Shown: positions 48,582 to 56,847 of the stretch, one piece after another
How the letters are laid out: each line of letters begins with the position of its first letter
Position numbering within the stretch: position 1 is the first letter of the stretch
Assembly (NCBI GenBank): GCA_002007745.1
Contig: CP019882.1
Span: 5,394,001 to 5,458,000, forward strand
Source: Mycolicibacterium litorale
GTDB taxonomy: Bacteria; Actinomycetota; Actinomycetes; Mycobacteriales; Mycobacteriaceae
Reading direction: 5' to 3'
DNA length: 64,000 bases
Notes under the pieces: model-generated
Told to the model about the DNA's origin: nothing
Database searches by the model: none
What the model saw: the letters and a program-made list of their open reading frames with translations, nothing else
Made by a program: the position numbers and the translations under genes

Positions 48582-49613
48582 GTTCCGCCTCCTTCATCAG
48601 TTGCTCGTACCAGGTGTTGATGCCGCCGCGTTCGCGGCTGTTCTTGAGCGCCTTTGCCAGTTCGATCGCCGAATCTGGACGACGCACAAAGCGTTTCGGG
48701 ATGTCGCCCTCGATGTCGACCTGGGTGTTGACGTAGCACTCCATCAGCACCCGCAACGCCGCCATCTGGTCAACCAGCGCGGCGAGCATGTCGTGCAGAG
48801 GGGTGTAGCCCCTCGCCGAGACCGGGCCGGTCTTGGGGTTTTCCAGCTCGCTCATCGGGAGCTCGGCGAGCTGCTCGACGAGCTCGGGGGTGCACGACTT
48901 GGCTGCCGCGAGGCGGCTGCCCGGGGTCTCTTCGAGGTGGCGGCAGCGTCCCAGGAATTGCCCCCAGGGCAGCTGGCCGCGGATGTAGTCGAGGGGGTTT
49001 AGCCCTCGGTCGAAGAAGTCGCCGTCGATGTCGTCCCAGTGGTGCTCGATGTAGTCGAGGACGTCTCGCCTTTTCCCGGGCTCTGGGGCAGCAGCTTGGT
49101 CGGCAACAGGTGCGCTTTGATGTCGGCCAGCAGCCGATCCTTGAGGTCGTAGTTCTTGCCCGCCAGCATGGCGTTGACCGCCTCGTACTGATCGCCCAGC
49201 AAGGCGCGTTCGAGCTTCTCGTTGGCCTCGGCGGAGCGGTCGGCGACCTGCTGGAAAAGGTCCTGGGGAACACCGCTGCGCCGTGTCATGATCGCCGCCG
49301 TCAGCAGCGACAGCTCGTGAGAGGTCAGCACTCCGGGCTCGGCGTCGAGTTTGGCCCGGATCGCGTCGAGAGCCTGCGCCTCGGCGGTCTCGTTGCCCTT
49401 GTCGATGAGCAACTCGGCCAGCTTGAGCCGCAGCAGACTCAGCGCCATGTCGGCGTTGCGGATCTCCTGGGCGCGGGCGCCGTCGGGCACGCTGATGGTG
49501 ATCTTTTTGGTGATCGGATAGGGCTGGATCAGGCCGTCGTCGGCCAGGATCTCAGCCCAGCGGCCGACCGGCTCGTCATCGTTGGTGATGGTGGTCTTGG
49601 ACTTGGTCGCCAT
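48574..49613 (-). CDS. Tail assembly chaperone, -1 frameshift fusion product
   Basis: Made when ribosomes starting at 49613 slip back one base at GGGAAAA (49077-49071). After PGK the -1 frame reads RRDVLDYIEHHWDDIDGDFF and continues open to 48574, ending in YEQLMKEAERG. This second part (about 165 residues) has no good start of its own in the upper portion. In most long-tailed phages the minor fusion product and the major short form together fold the tape measure protein. Ends eight bases inside the tape measure start. Confidence 0.88.
48999..49613 (-). CDS. Tail assembly chaperone, major short form
   Basis: 204 residues from the ATG at 49613 (MATKSKTTITNDDEPVGRWA), preceded by GGGAGATC. Mostly helical (MALSLLRLKLAELLIDKGNE). 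It ends in a Ser/Thr-rich tail (SSTTSSTTGTTSTATSSTEG) after the slippery site. It lies between the major tail protein and the tape measure, the standard place for the G-type chaperone. Confidence 0.9.
   Translation of the reverse strand: MATKSKTTITNDDEPVGRWAEILADDGLIQPYPITKKITISVPDGARAQEIRNADMALSLLRLKLAELLIDKGNETAEAQALDAIRAKLDAEPGVLTSHELSLLTAAIMTRRSGVPQDLFQQVADRSAEANEKLERALLGDQYEAVNAMLAGKNYDLKDRLLADIKAHLLPTKLLPQSPGKGETSSTTSSTTGTTSTATSSTEG
49071..49077 (-). promoter_or_regulatory. Programmed -1 frameshift slippery site GGGAAAA
   Basis: On the minus strand the zero frame reads CCG GGA AAA GGC, so the heptamer G-GGA-AAA has the canonical X-XXY-YYZ form in the right register. It is about 78 bases before the zero-frame stop, and the -1 frame is open from there to the tape measure start. 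Confidence 0.88.
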
Positions 49614-49717
49614 GCGAGGATCTCCCTTTCTTGATGGCATTGAGGGGGTCGCTTCGCAGAGCCCCCGTGACCTGACGAGGGCTCTGCGAACCGAGTGGTT
49701 TTCGGAAGGGGTGGGGG

Positions 49718-50622
49718 TCAGCTGAGAGTGACGGTCTTGGTCTGCGAGACGCCCTTGTAGGTGGCGGTGATCGTCGCGGTGCCGGCCGCCACGTGGTGGA
49801 CGATGCCGGCGGCGTCGACGGTGGCCTTGGTCGGGTCCGACGTCGCATAGGCGGCCCGCGAGGTCACGTCGAAGGTGTTGTTGTCGGTGACGGTCAGCTG
49901 CTGGGTGCCGCCGGCCGCGATGGTCACCGTGTTCGGGGTGATCGTCAAGGCGCTCACCGGGAACCATCCGCTGTCGGTGACGGCGTTCAGCGGCTTCCAA
50001 CCCAGCCCGAACTCTTCGACACTCAGTATCGACGTCGCACCGTCGTCGGTGGTGGGGATGAGGTCGTAGCCGAAAGCGACGATGTCGCTGTCAGGGCCCT
50101 TGATGGCCTTGACCTTGTCGACGAAGACCTTGTTGCCCTTGTAGACCTTGAAGATGTCCTGACCGTCAACCGGCGAGGTGTCGCGCAAGATCCACGCCAC
50201 CTTGTAGGGCTTGCCGATCGGCAGATCCGGGATGTCGTAGGCGACACCGCCCTTGGCGGTGGGAACGACCCCCGACAGGTCGACACCGAAGAACAGCTCC
50301 TGCGTGATCTTCATGTGCTGCTGGGCCTCGACCGACAGGGTCAGCGTGCGCTCGCCCGGGATGATGCGCGACGGGCTGGCCATGCCGTGGGTCTTGACCT
50401 TGGTTGTGGTGGTGGCGTTGTCCAGGACGTAGCCCTGCGACTTGCTCATGTTGCCCAGCGAGATGGTGCCAGCCAGTGCGGCGGGCAGGATGTCACCGGT
50501 GGCGGGATCTTCGAACTTTCCCCACCGGGGGTGTTGTACGGCTTGATCACCACCAGGTACTGAAGGGCGGCGAATTCGAGGTTGGACTGCCGGTTGAGCG
50601 CGGCGTTGAAGACATCGGACAT
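49718..50622 (-). CDS. Major tail (tube) protein with Ig-like C-terminus (apparent frameshift)
   Basis: The tail-tube subunit. The true start is the ATG at 50622 (MSDVFNAALNRQSNLEFAAL, then QYLVVIKPYNTPG), but the main body (GKFEDPATGDILPAALAGTI onward) is in another frame. One base added at the C or G run between 50520 and 50531 joins them to about 301 residues. The body includes SRIIPGERTLTLSVEAQQHM and ends in a group-2 bacterial Ig-like domain (LTITPNTVTIAAGGTQQLTV), which probably decorates the tube. The open frame reaching 50878 has a meaningless N-terminus. Confidence 0.85.
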
Positions 50623-50640
50623 GAGAGAGGGGTCCCTTCT

Positions 50641-51135
50641 CTAGGAGGCCCGCAGCATCGACTGCAAGGCCTGGGGGTAGGTATCGGTGATGGCCCCGTT
50701 GCGGTGGCCAACCCAGATGTCGTGCGTGACCGGCACCAGTCGGGACTCCCGTATCTGCTCCGGAATGAGTTGGGGACCAACGACTTCGCCGGTCTCGCGT
50801 AGTAGTACTCCATCGACAAAGAGGCCGCCGTGGTTGACCGCCTCGTAGGTCTGCCGCACGAACTCGATCAACTCCCACGAGTCGTCACGCGAGGGCGTCA
50901 GCGCGGCCGTCTGGACACGGGCCTGATCGCGCAACTGGTCGCCGTTGATGTGCCCCGAGGTGCGGGCAATGCGCAGAAACGATTCGCCGTCTTGCAGCCG
51001 CTCGACGAAGTCGGACTCGAGGTAGTCCACCACGGTCACGCCGGTCAGCAGACGCGAAAACATCTCGCGCAGAATCTTTTCCACATCCGGATACCCGCCC
51101 TTATACCAGTTGGGATACCACTCGGGGTGCCTCAT
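50641..51135 (-). CDS. Head-tail connector / tail terminator-like protein
   Basis: 164 residues from the ATG at 51135 (MRHPEWYPNWYKGGYPDVEK), overlapping the previous stop as ATGA. It immediately precedes the tail tube gene, where the tail terminator lies. EWYPNWYKGGYPDVEKILRE and SFLRIARTSGHINGDQLRDQ resemble actinophage tail terminators. Confidence 0.78.
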   Translation of the reverse strand: MRHPEWYPNWYKGGYPDVEKILREMFSRLLTGVTVVDYLESDFVERLQDGESFLRIARTSGHINGDQLRDQARVQTAALTPSRDDSWELIEFVRQTYEAVNHGGLFVDGVLLRETGEVVGPQLIPEQIRESRLVPVTHDIWVGHRNGAITDTYPQALQSMLRAS

Positions 51136-51515
51136 GCGTGCAGTCCTGCGAGGACCTCTTCGAGGTCGGCCGCGGCGCCCTGGGCGCCATGCACCCAACG
51201 CCGTTGAGTATCGAGCCGGCTGCCCTCGACGCGCTCAGTACCGAAGTTGTGAGCCGCGGCGTAGTCGTAACCCTCGTCCTCGGGGTTGTGCGCAGAGAGG
51301 GTGAACCGGCCGATCAGCCGGTCATGGCGGATACCGCCGACCTCGATCGAGGACTCGCCGCCCGCGGCCAGAGCGCCGCTGTCCTTGGCGACCTTCGCCA
51401 CGACCTCGGTGTGCACACGGTTGAGCACCCGTTGCAGGATCCGCCGCCAGTCCGGACCCATCAGGTAGTTGGGCTCCAGGCGGTGCACGTCGACGTCGGT
51501 CAGGTTGTCGGCCAT
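51132..51515 (-). CDS. Head-tail connector, HK97 gp10-like
   Basis: 127 residues from the ATG at 51515 (MADNLTDVDVHRLEPNYLMG). The ending YDYAAAHNFGTERVEGSRLD is like the HK97-gp10 type neck proteins (VEYGTRGQ-like segment). GGAGCG precedes the start, which shares one base with the upstream stop. Confidence 0.75.
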   Translation of the reverse strand: MADNLTDVDVHRLEPNYLMGPDWRRILQRVLNRVHTEVVAKVAKDSGALAAGGESSIEVGGIRHDRLIGRFTLSAHNPEDEGYDYAAAHNFGTERVEGSRLDTQRRWVHGAQGAAADLEEVLAGLHA

Positions 51516-51871
51516 CACCCGCTCCCTTCGAAACTCCATGTAACCCAGCCGAAGTCATCTCCGGTGACCGGATGATCCTGGTCGCCGGCCGGTCTGCCGA
51601 CCAGCCGGTACTTGGCCCCGTTATAGGTGAACCTGTCACCGCTTTTGCGGTCGATACCGCGTGGGAGGAACACTGTTCCGCCCTGGCTGTATCGAGGGCC
51701 ATTGCCGCCCGACGCGACCGCCCTGCCCAGCGACACGACCGCCGGGGTGTTGACGCGGGGCTCGTCCTCGCCGGGGGCCTGGTAGGTCAGCGCCGCCCAG
51801 TCGTTGTTGGGCTCGTCGACGAGGCGCTCGAAGGGCACTTCGCCGGCGAACGTCGGGTCGATGAAGCCCAA
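51515..51871 (-). CDS. Head-tail connector (stopper-like)
   Basis: 118 residues from a TTG at 51871 with GAGGATC just before it (LGFIDPTFAGEVPFERLVDE). Small beta protein ending in DDFGWVTWSFEGSG. Its order after the adaptor and before the gp10-like protein suits the head closure (stopper) protein. Confidence 0.72.
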   Translation of the reverse strand: MGFIDPTFAGEVPFERLVDEPNNDWAALTYQAPGEDEPRVNTPAVVSLGRAVASGGNGPRYSQGGTVFLPRGIDRKSGDRFTYNGAKYRLVGRPAGDQDHPVTGDDFGWVTWSFEGSG

Positions 51872-51876
51872 GATCC

Positions 51877-52310
51877 TCAGTCCTCGGTCTGACTGGACTG
51901 CTGGTAGGTCCAGGGGTTCATCGGTACCCGAGCATTCGACGTCGGCATCAGCGAGAACGCTGCCGGTGGATTGCCCGCCAGTCGCGCCCGTTCCTGGCTG
52001 GTGATGTACAGGTTGCCGGCGGGGTTGATGAACCGCTGCGTTCCCGACATGTCCGCCATCGACGCCGAGACCTCCGTGACGCCGTCACCGCGGGAAAGCA
52101 TGGCGCGCTTGACCATGTCCAGCGAGATGTCCTCGCAGGTACCTGGATCGAAGCTCTCCGAGCCGGGTAGTTCGTTGATGCGGCGGGCCGCACGGACGAG
52201 CAGGTCGGTTGCCCGGGCCTGCTCGTCCGTGCTGAGGGACCGCCCCCAGTACACCTGGAGCTGTTGCCACGTCGCGTAGGGCGCCGGCGGCTCAGGTGTC
52301 TCTTCGGACA

Positions 52311-52311
<1 letters not shown>
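51877..52311 (-). CDS. Head-tail adaptor
   Basis: 144 residues: YATWQQLQVYWGRSLSTDEQ then ARATDLLVRAARRINELPG, a helical pattern typical of gp6/gp15-like adaptors that dock on the portal. The ATG shares one base with the upstream stop (TGATG). Confidence 0.8.
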
Positions 52312-52679
<368 letters not shown>

Positions 52680-52736
52680 GATGAATCTCCCTGTTGGTCA
52701 GATGGATTGGGGTTGGTGGTGAGGGTCAGCCAGAGG

Positions 52737-53690
52737 TCAGCTGAGGTCTTTGATCCAGCCGTGGAACTGCTCGGGGCCGTACTCCAGGCCGATCTCGCCG
52801 TACAGCTGGTACTTGGTCGACGAGCCGGTCTTGGCGAGGGGCTCGGCGAACAACGTTCCCTTTTCGGGGATTTCGAGGAACACCGGTTCGCACACCGACA
52901 GGTCGAGGATGCCGATCCCGCCGGCGGGGAACCAGCGGTTGAGCATGACCCCGAAGGTGCCGAAGTCGGTGATGATGGTGTCCAGGTTGAAGCCGCCGAC
53001 GTTGCGGGTCATCGTCGGCTGGTTGAGGCTGCCGGCCGCGTAGAGGTTCGACAGCGCGACCTTCTGGGCGGCTCCGACCATCAGCACCGTGGTGTCCTGC
53101 GACAGCGGCGCGCCGTTGCTGAACATCGCCGTCAGAGCGGCGTCGAGGATGCTCTTGCTGATCGCGCGGGGGGTGCCGCCGTTGGCGAACACGTTGGTCG
53201 AGATCGCCGAGAGCACGCCGCGGGTCTGCCGCGCGGTGCTGTTGTTGGCCGGCTTCTGGTAGGTCCCCGACAGGAACGACTTCTCCAGATCGACGCCGAT
53301 CTTCTTGAGCTTGAGATCGATCTGGTGCGACAGCTCGTCGACGATCGGGTTGGCGAGGCCGTTGTTGATGCCGCCGTGCAGACCGGTCGCGGCCTGCTTG
53401 GTGTAGGACACCTCGACGGACTCCTGGTGGATCTCGACGACGTTGGAGACGTTCGAGCGCGAGACCTCGCTGGCGGTGGGCGCGGTCGCGCCCTCCGTCT
53501 TGGAGTTGTTCGCGCTGGTGGACTCCAGGTCCTCAGTCTGCCACTCGAACTCCACCGAGTCGGTGCGCTTGCCGGCGCCCAGGCCGCCGATGGCGGACAG
53601 GAACGGGGTGTCGGACGGGGCGACGCTGAACAGACGCCCGGTGTAGTTGGGCAGGTTGTAGGTGGTGCCCAACCCGGAAACAGTAGCCAT
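52737..53690 (-). CDS. Major capsid protein
   Basis: 317 residues, HK97-fold type similar to the SU10-like capsid group. The start MATVSGLGTTYNLPNYTGRL is followed by FSVAPSDTPFLSAIGGLGAG, and later by ELSHQIDLKLKKIGVDLEKS and LMVGAAQKVALSNLYAAG. GGGAG precedes the ATG at 53690. It follows the scaffold gene and should be the most abundant virion protein. No maturation protease is visible between it and the portal. Confidence 0.9.
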   Translation of the reverse strand: MATVSGLGTTYNLPNYTGRLFSVAPSDTPFLSAIGGLGAGKRTDSVEFEWQTEDLESTSANNSKTEGATAPTASEVSRSNVSNVVEIHQESVEVSYTKQAATGLHGGINNGLANPIVDELSHQIDLKLKKIGVDLEKSFLSGTYQKPANNSTARQTRGVLSAISTNVFANGGTPRAISKSILDAALTAMFSNGAPLSQDTTVLMVGAAQKVALSNLYAAGSLNQPTMTRNVGGFNLDTIITDFGTFGVMLNRWFPAGGIGILDLSVCEPVFLEIPEKGTLFAEPLAKTGSSTKYQLYGEIGLEYGPEQFHGWIKDLS

Positions 53691-53718
53691 GTTGGCTCCC
53701 TTCGCTTTTCGACGCTGC

Positions 53719-54501
53719 CTATGACGGCGTCAGGTTGATGAGTTGCTGTGCGTTCGCCGCGCCGTGGGCCTTCCAGTCCTGCTGGGACTCGGCATGTGCG
53801 GCGGTTTGTGAGGGGGTCAAGGGTGCGTTGCCTGACTGGCCCTGACCACGATTGGGGGTGAACGTCGGTGCCGGCGGCGGTGGGGTGTCCGCTGCGAGCA
53901 GGTAGGACTTCTCGGTGGCCAGCTGGGTGATCCGCTCGGCGAGCTGGGCCTCGTTGATGGTGTCGGTGCCGGCGTCGACGAAGGCCGACAGATCGCCGAG
54001 CATGGTGACCGCATCGCTCACGTCGCGGAACCGGGCGGTGGCCGCGAGTGCCTCGGCCTTCGATCGGACCGCGAAGCTGCGCCAGCTTTCCTTGGACTGC
54101 CGCTCGGCGGTGAGGTCCTCGCGCGCGGTATCGAGCTCGCCCTGGGATTCGCGGCGCTGGCGTTCGTGCTCGTCGAGGATCGGCTGAGCGGCGGTGAGCT
54201 GGCCCTGGAGCCGGGTGGTGTCGCCCCGCAGGTTCTGAATCAGATTCCAGGCCCGCTCGGGGTCAAACGGTTCACCGCTGGCCTCCCAGGGCGGGACTGT
54301 GCCGGGCGCAGCCGCCGGCGGAGCGCTGGGGGCACCGGCTGCCGGCGGCGCAGGCGGGGCGGGAGCGGGAGCGGGGGCCGGCGGTGCGGCCGGGGCCGGC
54401 GGCGGGGTCGGTTCCTGGAACACGGGCGTGTTCGGCTGAGCGCCGGGCATCATGTTCGGTGTCGGCGGGGTGGCAGGGGTCGGGCCGGCGGGGGTGGTCA
54501 T
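53719..54501 (-). CDS. Capsid scaffolding protein
   Basis: 260 residues from the ATG at 54501 (MTTPAGPTPATPPTPNMMPG) after AGGAGG. About 70 residues are Pro/Ala-rich, then a long helical coiled-coil region (LRGDTTRLQGQLTAAQPILD, ERQRRESQGELDTAREDLTA) and an ordered end. Place and shape are those of a scaffold for the capsid. It is the first gene after a terminator. Confidence 0.82.
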   Translation of the reverse strand: MTTPAGPTPATPPTPNMMPGAQPNTPVFQEPTPPPAPAAPPAPAPAPAPPAPPAAGAPSAPPAAAPGTVPPWEASGEPFDPERAWNLIQNLRGDTTRLQGQLTAAQPILDEHERQRRESQGELDTAREDLTAERQSKESWRSFAVRSKAEALAATARFRDVSDAVTMLGDLSAFVDAGTDTINEAQLAERITQLATEKSYLLAADTPPPPAPTFTPNRGQGQSGNAPLTPSQTAAHAESQQDWKAHGAANAQQLINLTPS

Positions 54502-54523
54502 GGTCGGTTGCCTCCTGGGCATC

Positions 54524-54550
54524 AAAAAAGCCGCCCCACTCGGGACGGCT
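54524..54550 (-). terminator. Intrinsic terminator inside the virion operon
   Basis: Minus strand AGCCGTCCC-GAGT-GGGGCGGCT followed by TTTTTT: a nine-pair stem, a four-base loop and a six-T run. It is between the last small gene (stop at 54583) and the scaffold start (54501), so it separates the terminase-portal-MuF part from the capsid part. Confidence 0.88.
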
Positions 54551-54582
54551 CAGGCGGAACAGCTTGGCGGCGCGTGACTGGG

Positions 54583-54894
54583 TTAGTCGGGAACGTCGCC
54601 GATCGGCACCAGATCGGGCGCGGGGTCGCGTCCAAGCAGGCCGAAAATTTCGCGCAGCTCGCCGGTCGTCTTGTCGACCAGACGAGCCGGCGCATCGAAC
54701 GTCAGGCGTTCGAAGTCGGTGGCGGGGTCGTCGATGCCGTGGACATCGACGTGGGTACCGGCGACGATCACATAGACCTCGGCGTTCTCCCAGCCGTAGT
54801 CAGCGACCTCGAAGTCGTCGCGGGGATACATCGCGCGCACGCCGGCCGAGCTCGCGACGATGTCGCGTGCGGCCTCGAAGGTTATTCCGGGCAT
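54583..54894 (-). CDS. Small protein, candidate immunity partner of the MuF toxin domain
   Basis: 103 residues from the ATG at 54894 (MPGITFEAARDIVASSAGVR). The features ARDIVASSAG, YGWENAEVYVIVAG and LVDKTTGELREIFGLLG recall YrhB/Imm35-like immunity folds (a helix, then a strand pair, then a VDKxTGE turn). It is two genes downstream of the papain-toxin MuF gene with one-base overlaps, and stops before the terminator. The immunity role is inference; a purely structural role is possible. Confidence 0.6.
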   Translation of the reverse strand: MPGITFEAARDIVASSAGVRAMYPRDDFEVADYGWENAEVYVIVAGTHVDVHGIDDPATDFERLTFDAPARLVDKTTGELREIFGLLGRDPAPDLVPIGDVPD

Positions 54895-55073
54895 CAGGAC
54901 CGCGACCGTTCGACTTCAGGCACGTCGACCACGCTGCTGCAGCGGCCGCAGGCCAGGATTTGCCGCGCCACCTCGTACTCATGGGCGCCGTCGGCATCGT
55001 TCCGGATACCGACGTATATCACGACGTCGGAGACAGTTCGGCGGTCACCTTCCGGGTGCTCGCATCCACTCAT
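54894..55073 (-). CDS. Small Cys-rich protein between toxin and immunity candidate
   Basis: 59 residues from the ATG at 55073 (MSGCEHPEGDRRTVSDVVIY), with CEHPEG at the start and ACGRC near residue 43, a possible zinc ribbon. GAGGAG lies before the start. It overlaps the MuF gene end by 29 bases and the next gene by one base (TGATG). Function unknown. Confidence 0.65.
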   Translation of the reverse strand: MSGCEHPEGDRRTVSDVVIYVGIRNDADGAHEYEVARQILACGRCSSVVDVPEVERSRS

Positions 55074-56847
55074 CTTCGGCTCCTCGCCCAGCTGACGCCC
55101 TGATTGTAGCGTTTTGGAGGTTTGCGATTGTCGAGTACTTCTCGCCCGGCTGGCGGCCGTCGAGGATGGCCTGGGCGCCGGCCTCGAACGCGCGGCCCTC
55201 AGGCGAGAGTGCGTTGTTCCATCGGCGTAACAGTTCCTCGCTGAGCGCCAGGGCATCTTCTAGCGATTTCGGCTCGGTAGCTGCGCCGATCTCGGCATCG
55301 GTTCGCTCGCGGACCCACTCCATGACCCGCTCGGTGGGTGTCAGGTCGTCAGTGCGAACGATGAAGCACGAGTTGGGCTTGGTCGTGATCCGGTCGAAGT
55401 GGCCGCTGGCGTCGACGAGGTTGGACTGGCCGTCGGTGTAGACGACTGTGCCGCCGCGGTTCTCGACGTTGAAAATGTGCGCTCCCTGGTTGCGTGCCCA
55501 GGTGACGGTGACGTAGCCCCGGGCTCCGTCGCCCCATTCCTTGACCGCAGCGTCGGCCATCGTCCTGGCCGCTTTTTTCCCGGGAGGCAGGACGTGCCAG
55601 TTCCGCGAGTCGCCGGCGCCGAGCTGATCCTGCGGGCCCGGTCTCCTGCCGCCGGGGTCGTGCCAGGCCGAACCGGCTTGCTTGCCGTCTGGACCCAGCC
55701 AGCGGCTGAGAATGCTGTCGTGGGTGGCGTCGAGGTTGTCCGGCTGGCGGGGCTCGGCGGTGACCTCGTAGCCGCGGGCGCGCAGCTCGACGGCGGTGAC
55801 ACACCGTGTGCAGTTGATCTGCCACTCGCGGCCCTCTAGGAAGCGCGGGTTGGTGGCGGCGAGGTCGCCGACCGGATCCGGGGTCAGGTCGGCCTTCACG
55901 CGGACGTCAGGCAGCGGGTCGTCGGCAGGCCGCGGGGTCTTGTCAGCGACCTTCGGGGTATCGAGGTTGACTCGATCGTCCCGCTTCGGTTCCGGCGCTG
56001 GTGTTTTCGGTTCCTCGGGCTGGGTGTTCAGCAGCCGGCGCATTTCGCGCAGGATCTTCTTGGTATCGCGGTGCGTGCCGGCCGCGGCGGTCGCCTTGTT
56101 GTAGATGTCCTGGTAGTGGTCGATGTGCGGGCTGAGCTCGCGCAAGTCGACCCCGTCGTAGACCTGGACGGCTTCGCAGTCGCACTTCTTGTGGAACTTC
56201 TCGCCGTTCTCGGCGAAGACGTGCAGCCGGCCGGTCTCGTCATCGATCCGCACGAGTGCCGACTTGTAGCCGCTGAACTTGGCTCGGCCACTGGGCAACA
56301 GCTCGCGTGAGGCGACCATCATGCAGAACGCGCATGTCTTCTTGCCGGTCGGCACGCGGATCCATCGCGGCTGGGCCGGATCCTTCCCAGCGTTGAGCGC
56401 GATGGTGTCGCGGGCCGGCTGGAGCACGAGGCGTTGCAGCGAGTTTTCGAGCCGCTGTTGCACGCGCTGCTCGACCGGGAGGTCGCTGGTCGTCGCATCA
56501 GCCGGGAGGTCCTCGGCGGGCAGGACCTCGACGGTAACCTTGCCCTTGAACGCGGAGTCGACGATGTCACTGATTTGTTCGTCAGGAACCGGATCCGCTG
56601 GGGTCGCGCGGAATCTGCTCGTCAGTCGTCGTTGGTCGGCGCGGACGTCGTCGTAGAACTCGGCGGCGACCGCGGCCGCGGCCTGGCCGTAGCGGGTCGT
56701 GATGGCCCGGTAGATGGTGGTGACCGCAGCCGGCGCTTTCGGCGAGCTCCAGTCGACCCGGGGCCACAACTTGGCGAGGTCGCGCGCGGCCAGCGTGACG
56801 ATGCCGGCGTTGCGCGCCCGTTGCTGGTTAACCGGTGATGGCGCCAT
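55045..56847 (-). CDS. MuF-like capsid protein with C-terminal papain-fold toxin-like domain
   Basis: 600 residues. Residues 1-230 are the MuF/VG15-type minor head part, with the metal-binding TCAFCMMVASRELLP near 171-185 and FHKKCDCEAV near 219-228. A Pro-rich linker (275-315) leads to a second domain at about 333-500. This has the ordered motifs NCTRCV (Cys346), a GARGYVTVTW strand, GAHIFNVENRGG (His457) and VVYTDGQ (Asp472, Gln474), the pattern of papain-fold toxin 1 (glutamine deamidase) domains. A helical tail follows. MuF-toxin fusions are a known polymorphic toxin class. ATG at 56847; it overlaps the portal end. Confidence 0.85.
   Translation of the reverse strand: MAPSPVNQQRARNAGIVTLAARDLAKLWPRVDWSSPKAPAAVTTIYRAITTRYGQAAAAVAAEFYDDVRADQRRLTSRFRATPADPVPDEQISDIVDSAFKGKVTVEVLPAEDLPADATTSDLPVEQRVQQRLENSLQRLVLQPARDTIALNAGKDPAQPRWIRVPTGKKTCAFCMMVASRELLPSGRAKFSGYKSALVRIDDETGRLHVFAENGEKFHKKCDCEAVQVYDGVDLRELSPHIDHYQDIYNKATAAAGTHRDTKKILREMRRLLNTQPEEPKTPAPEPKRDDRVNLDTPKVADKTPRPADDPLPDVRVKADLTPDPVGDLAATNPRFLEGREWQINCTRCVTAVELRARGYEVTAEPRQPDNLDATHDSILSRWLGPDGKQAGSAWHDPGGRRPGPQDQLGAGDSRNWHVLPPGKKAARTMADAAVKEWGDGARGYVTVTWARNQGAHIFNVENRGGTVVYTDGQSNLVDASGHFDRITTKPNSCFIVRTDDLTPTERVMEWVRERTDAEIGAATEPKSLEDALALSEELLRRWNNALSPEGRAFEAGAQAILDGRQPGEKYSTIANLQNATIRASAGRGAEDEWMRAPGR

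Noticed and set aside
50520..50531. Programmed frameshift in the tail tube gene
   Set aside because: The register T-GGG-GAA is not X-XXY-YYZ; fits the homopolymer pattern.
49718..50878. A 386-codon open frame as the tail tube gene
   Set aside because: The first part is Arg/Pro-rich noise antisense to connector coding; the natural start at 50,622 has the expected N-terminus.
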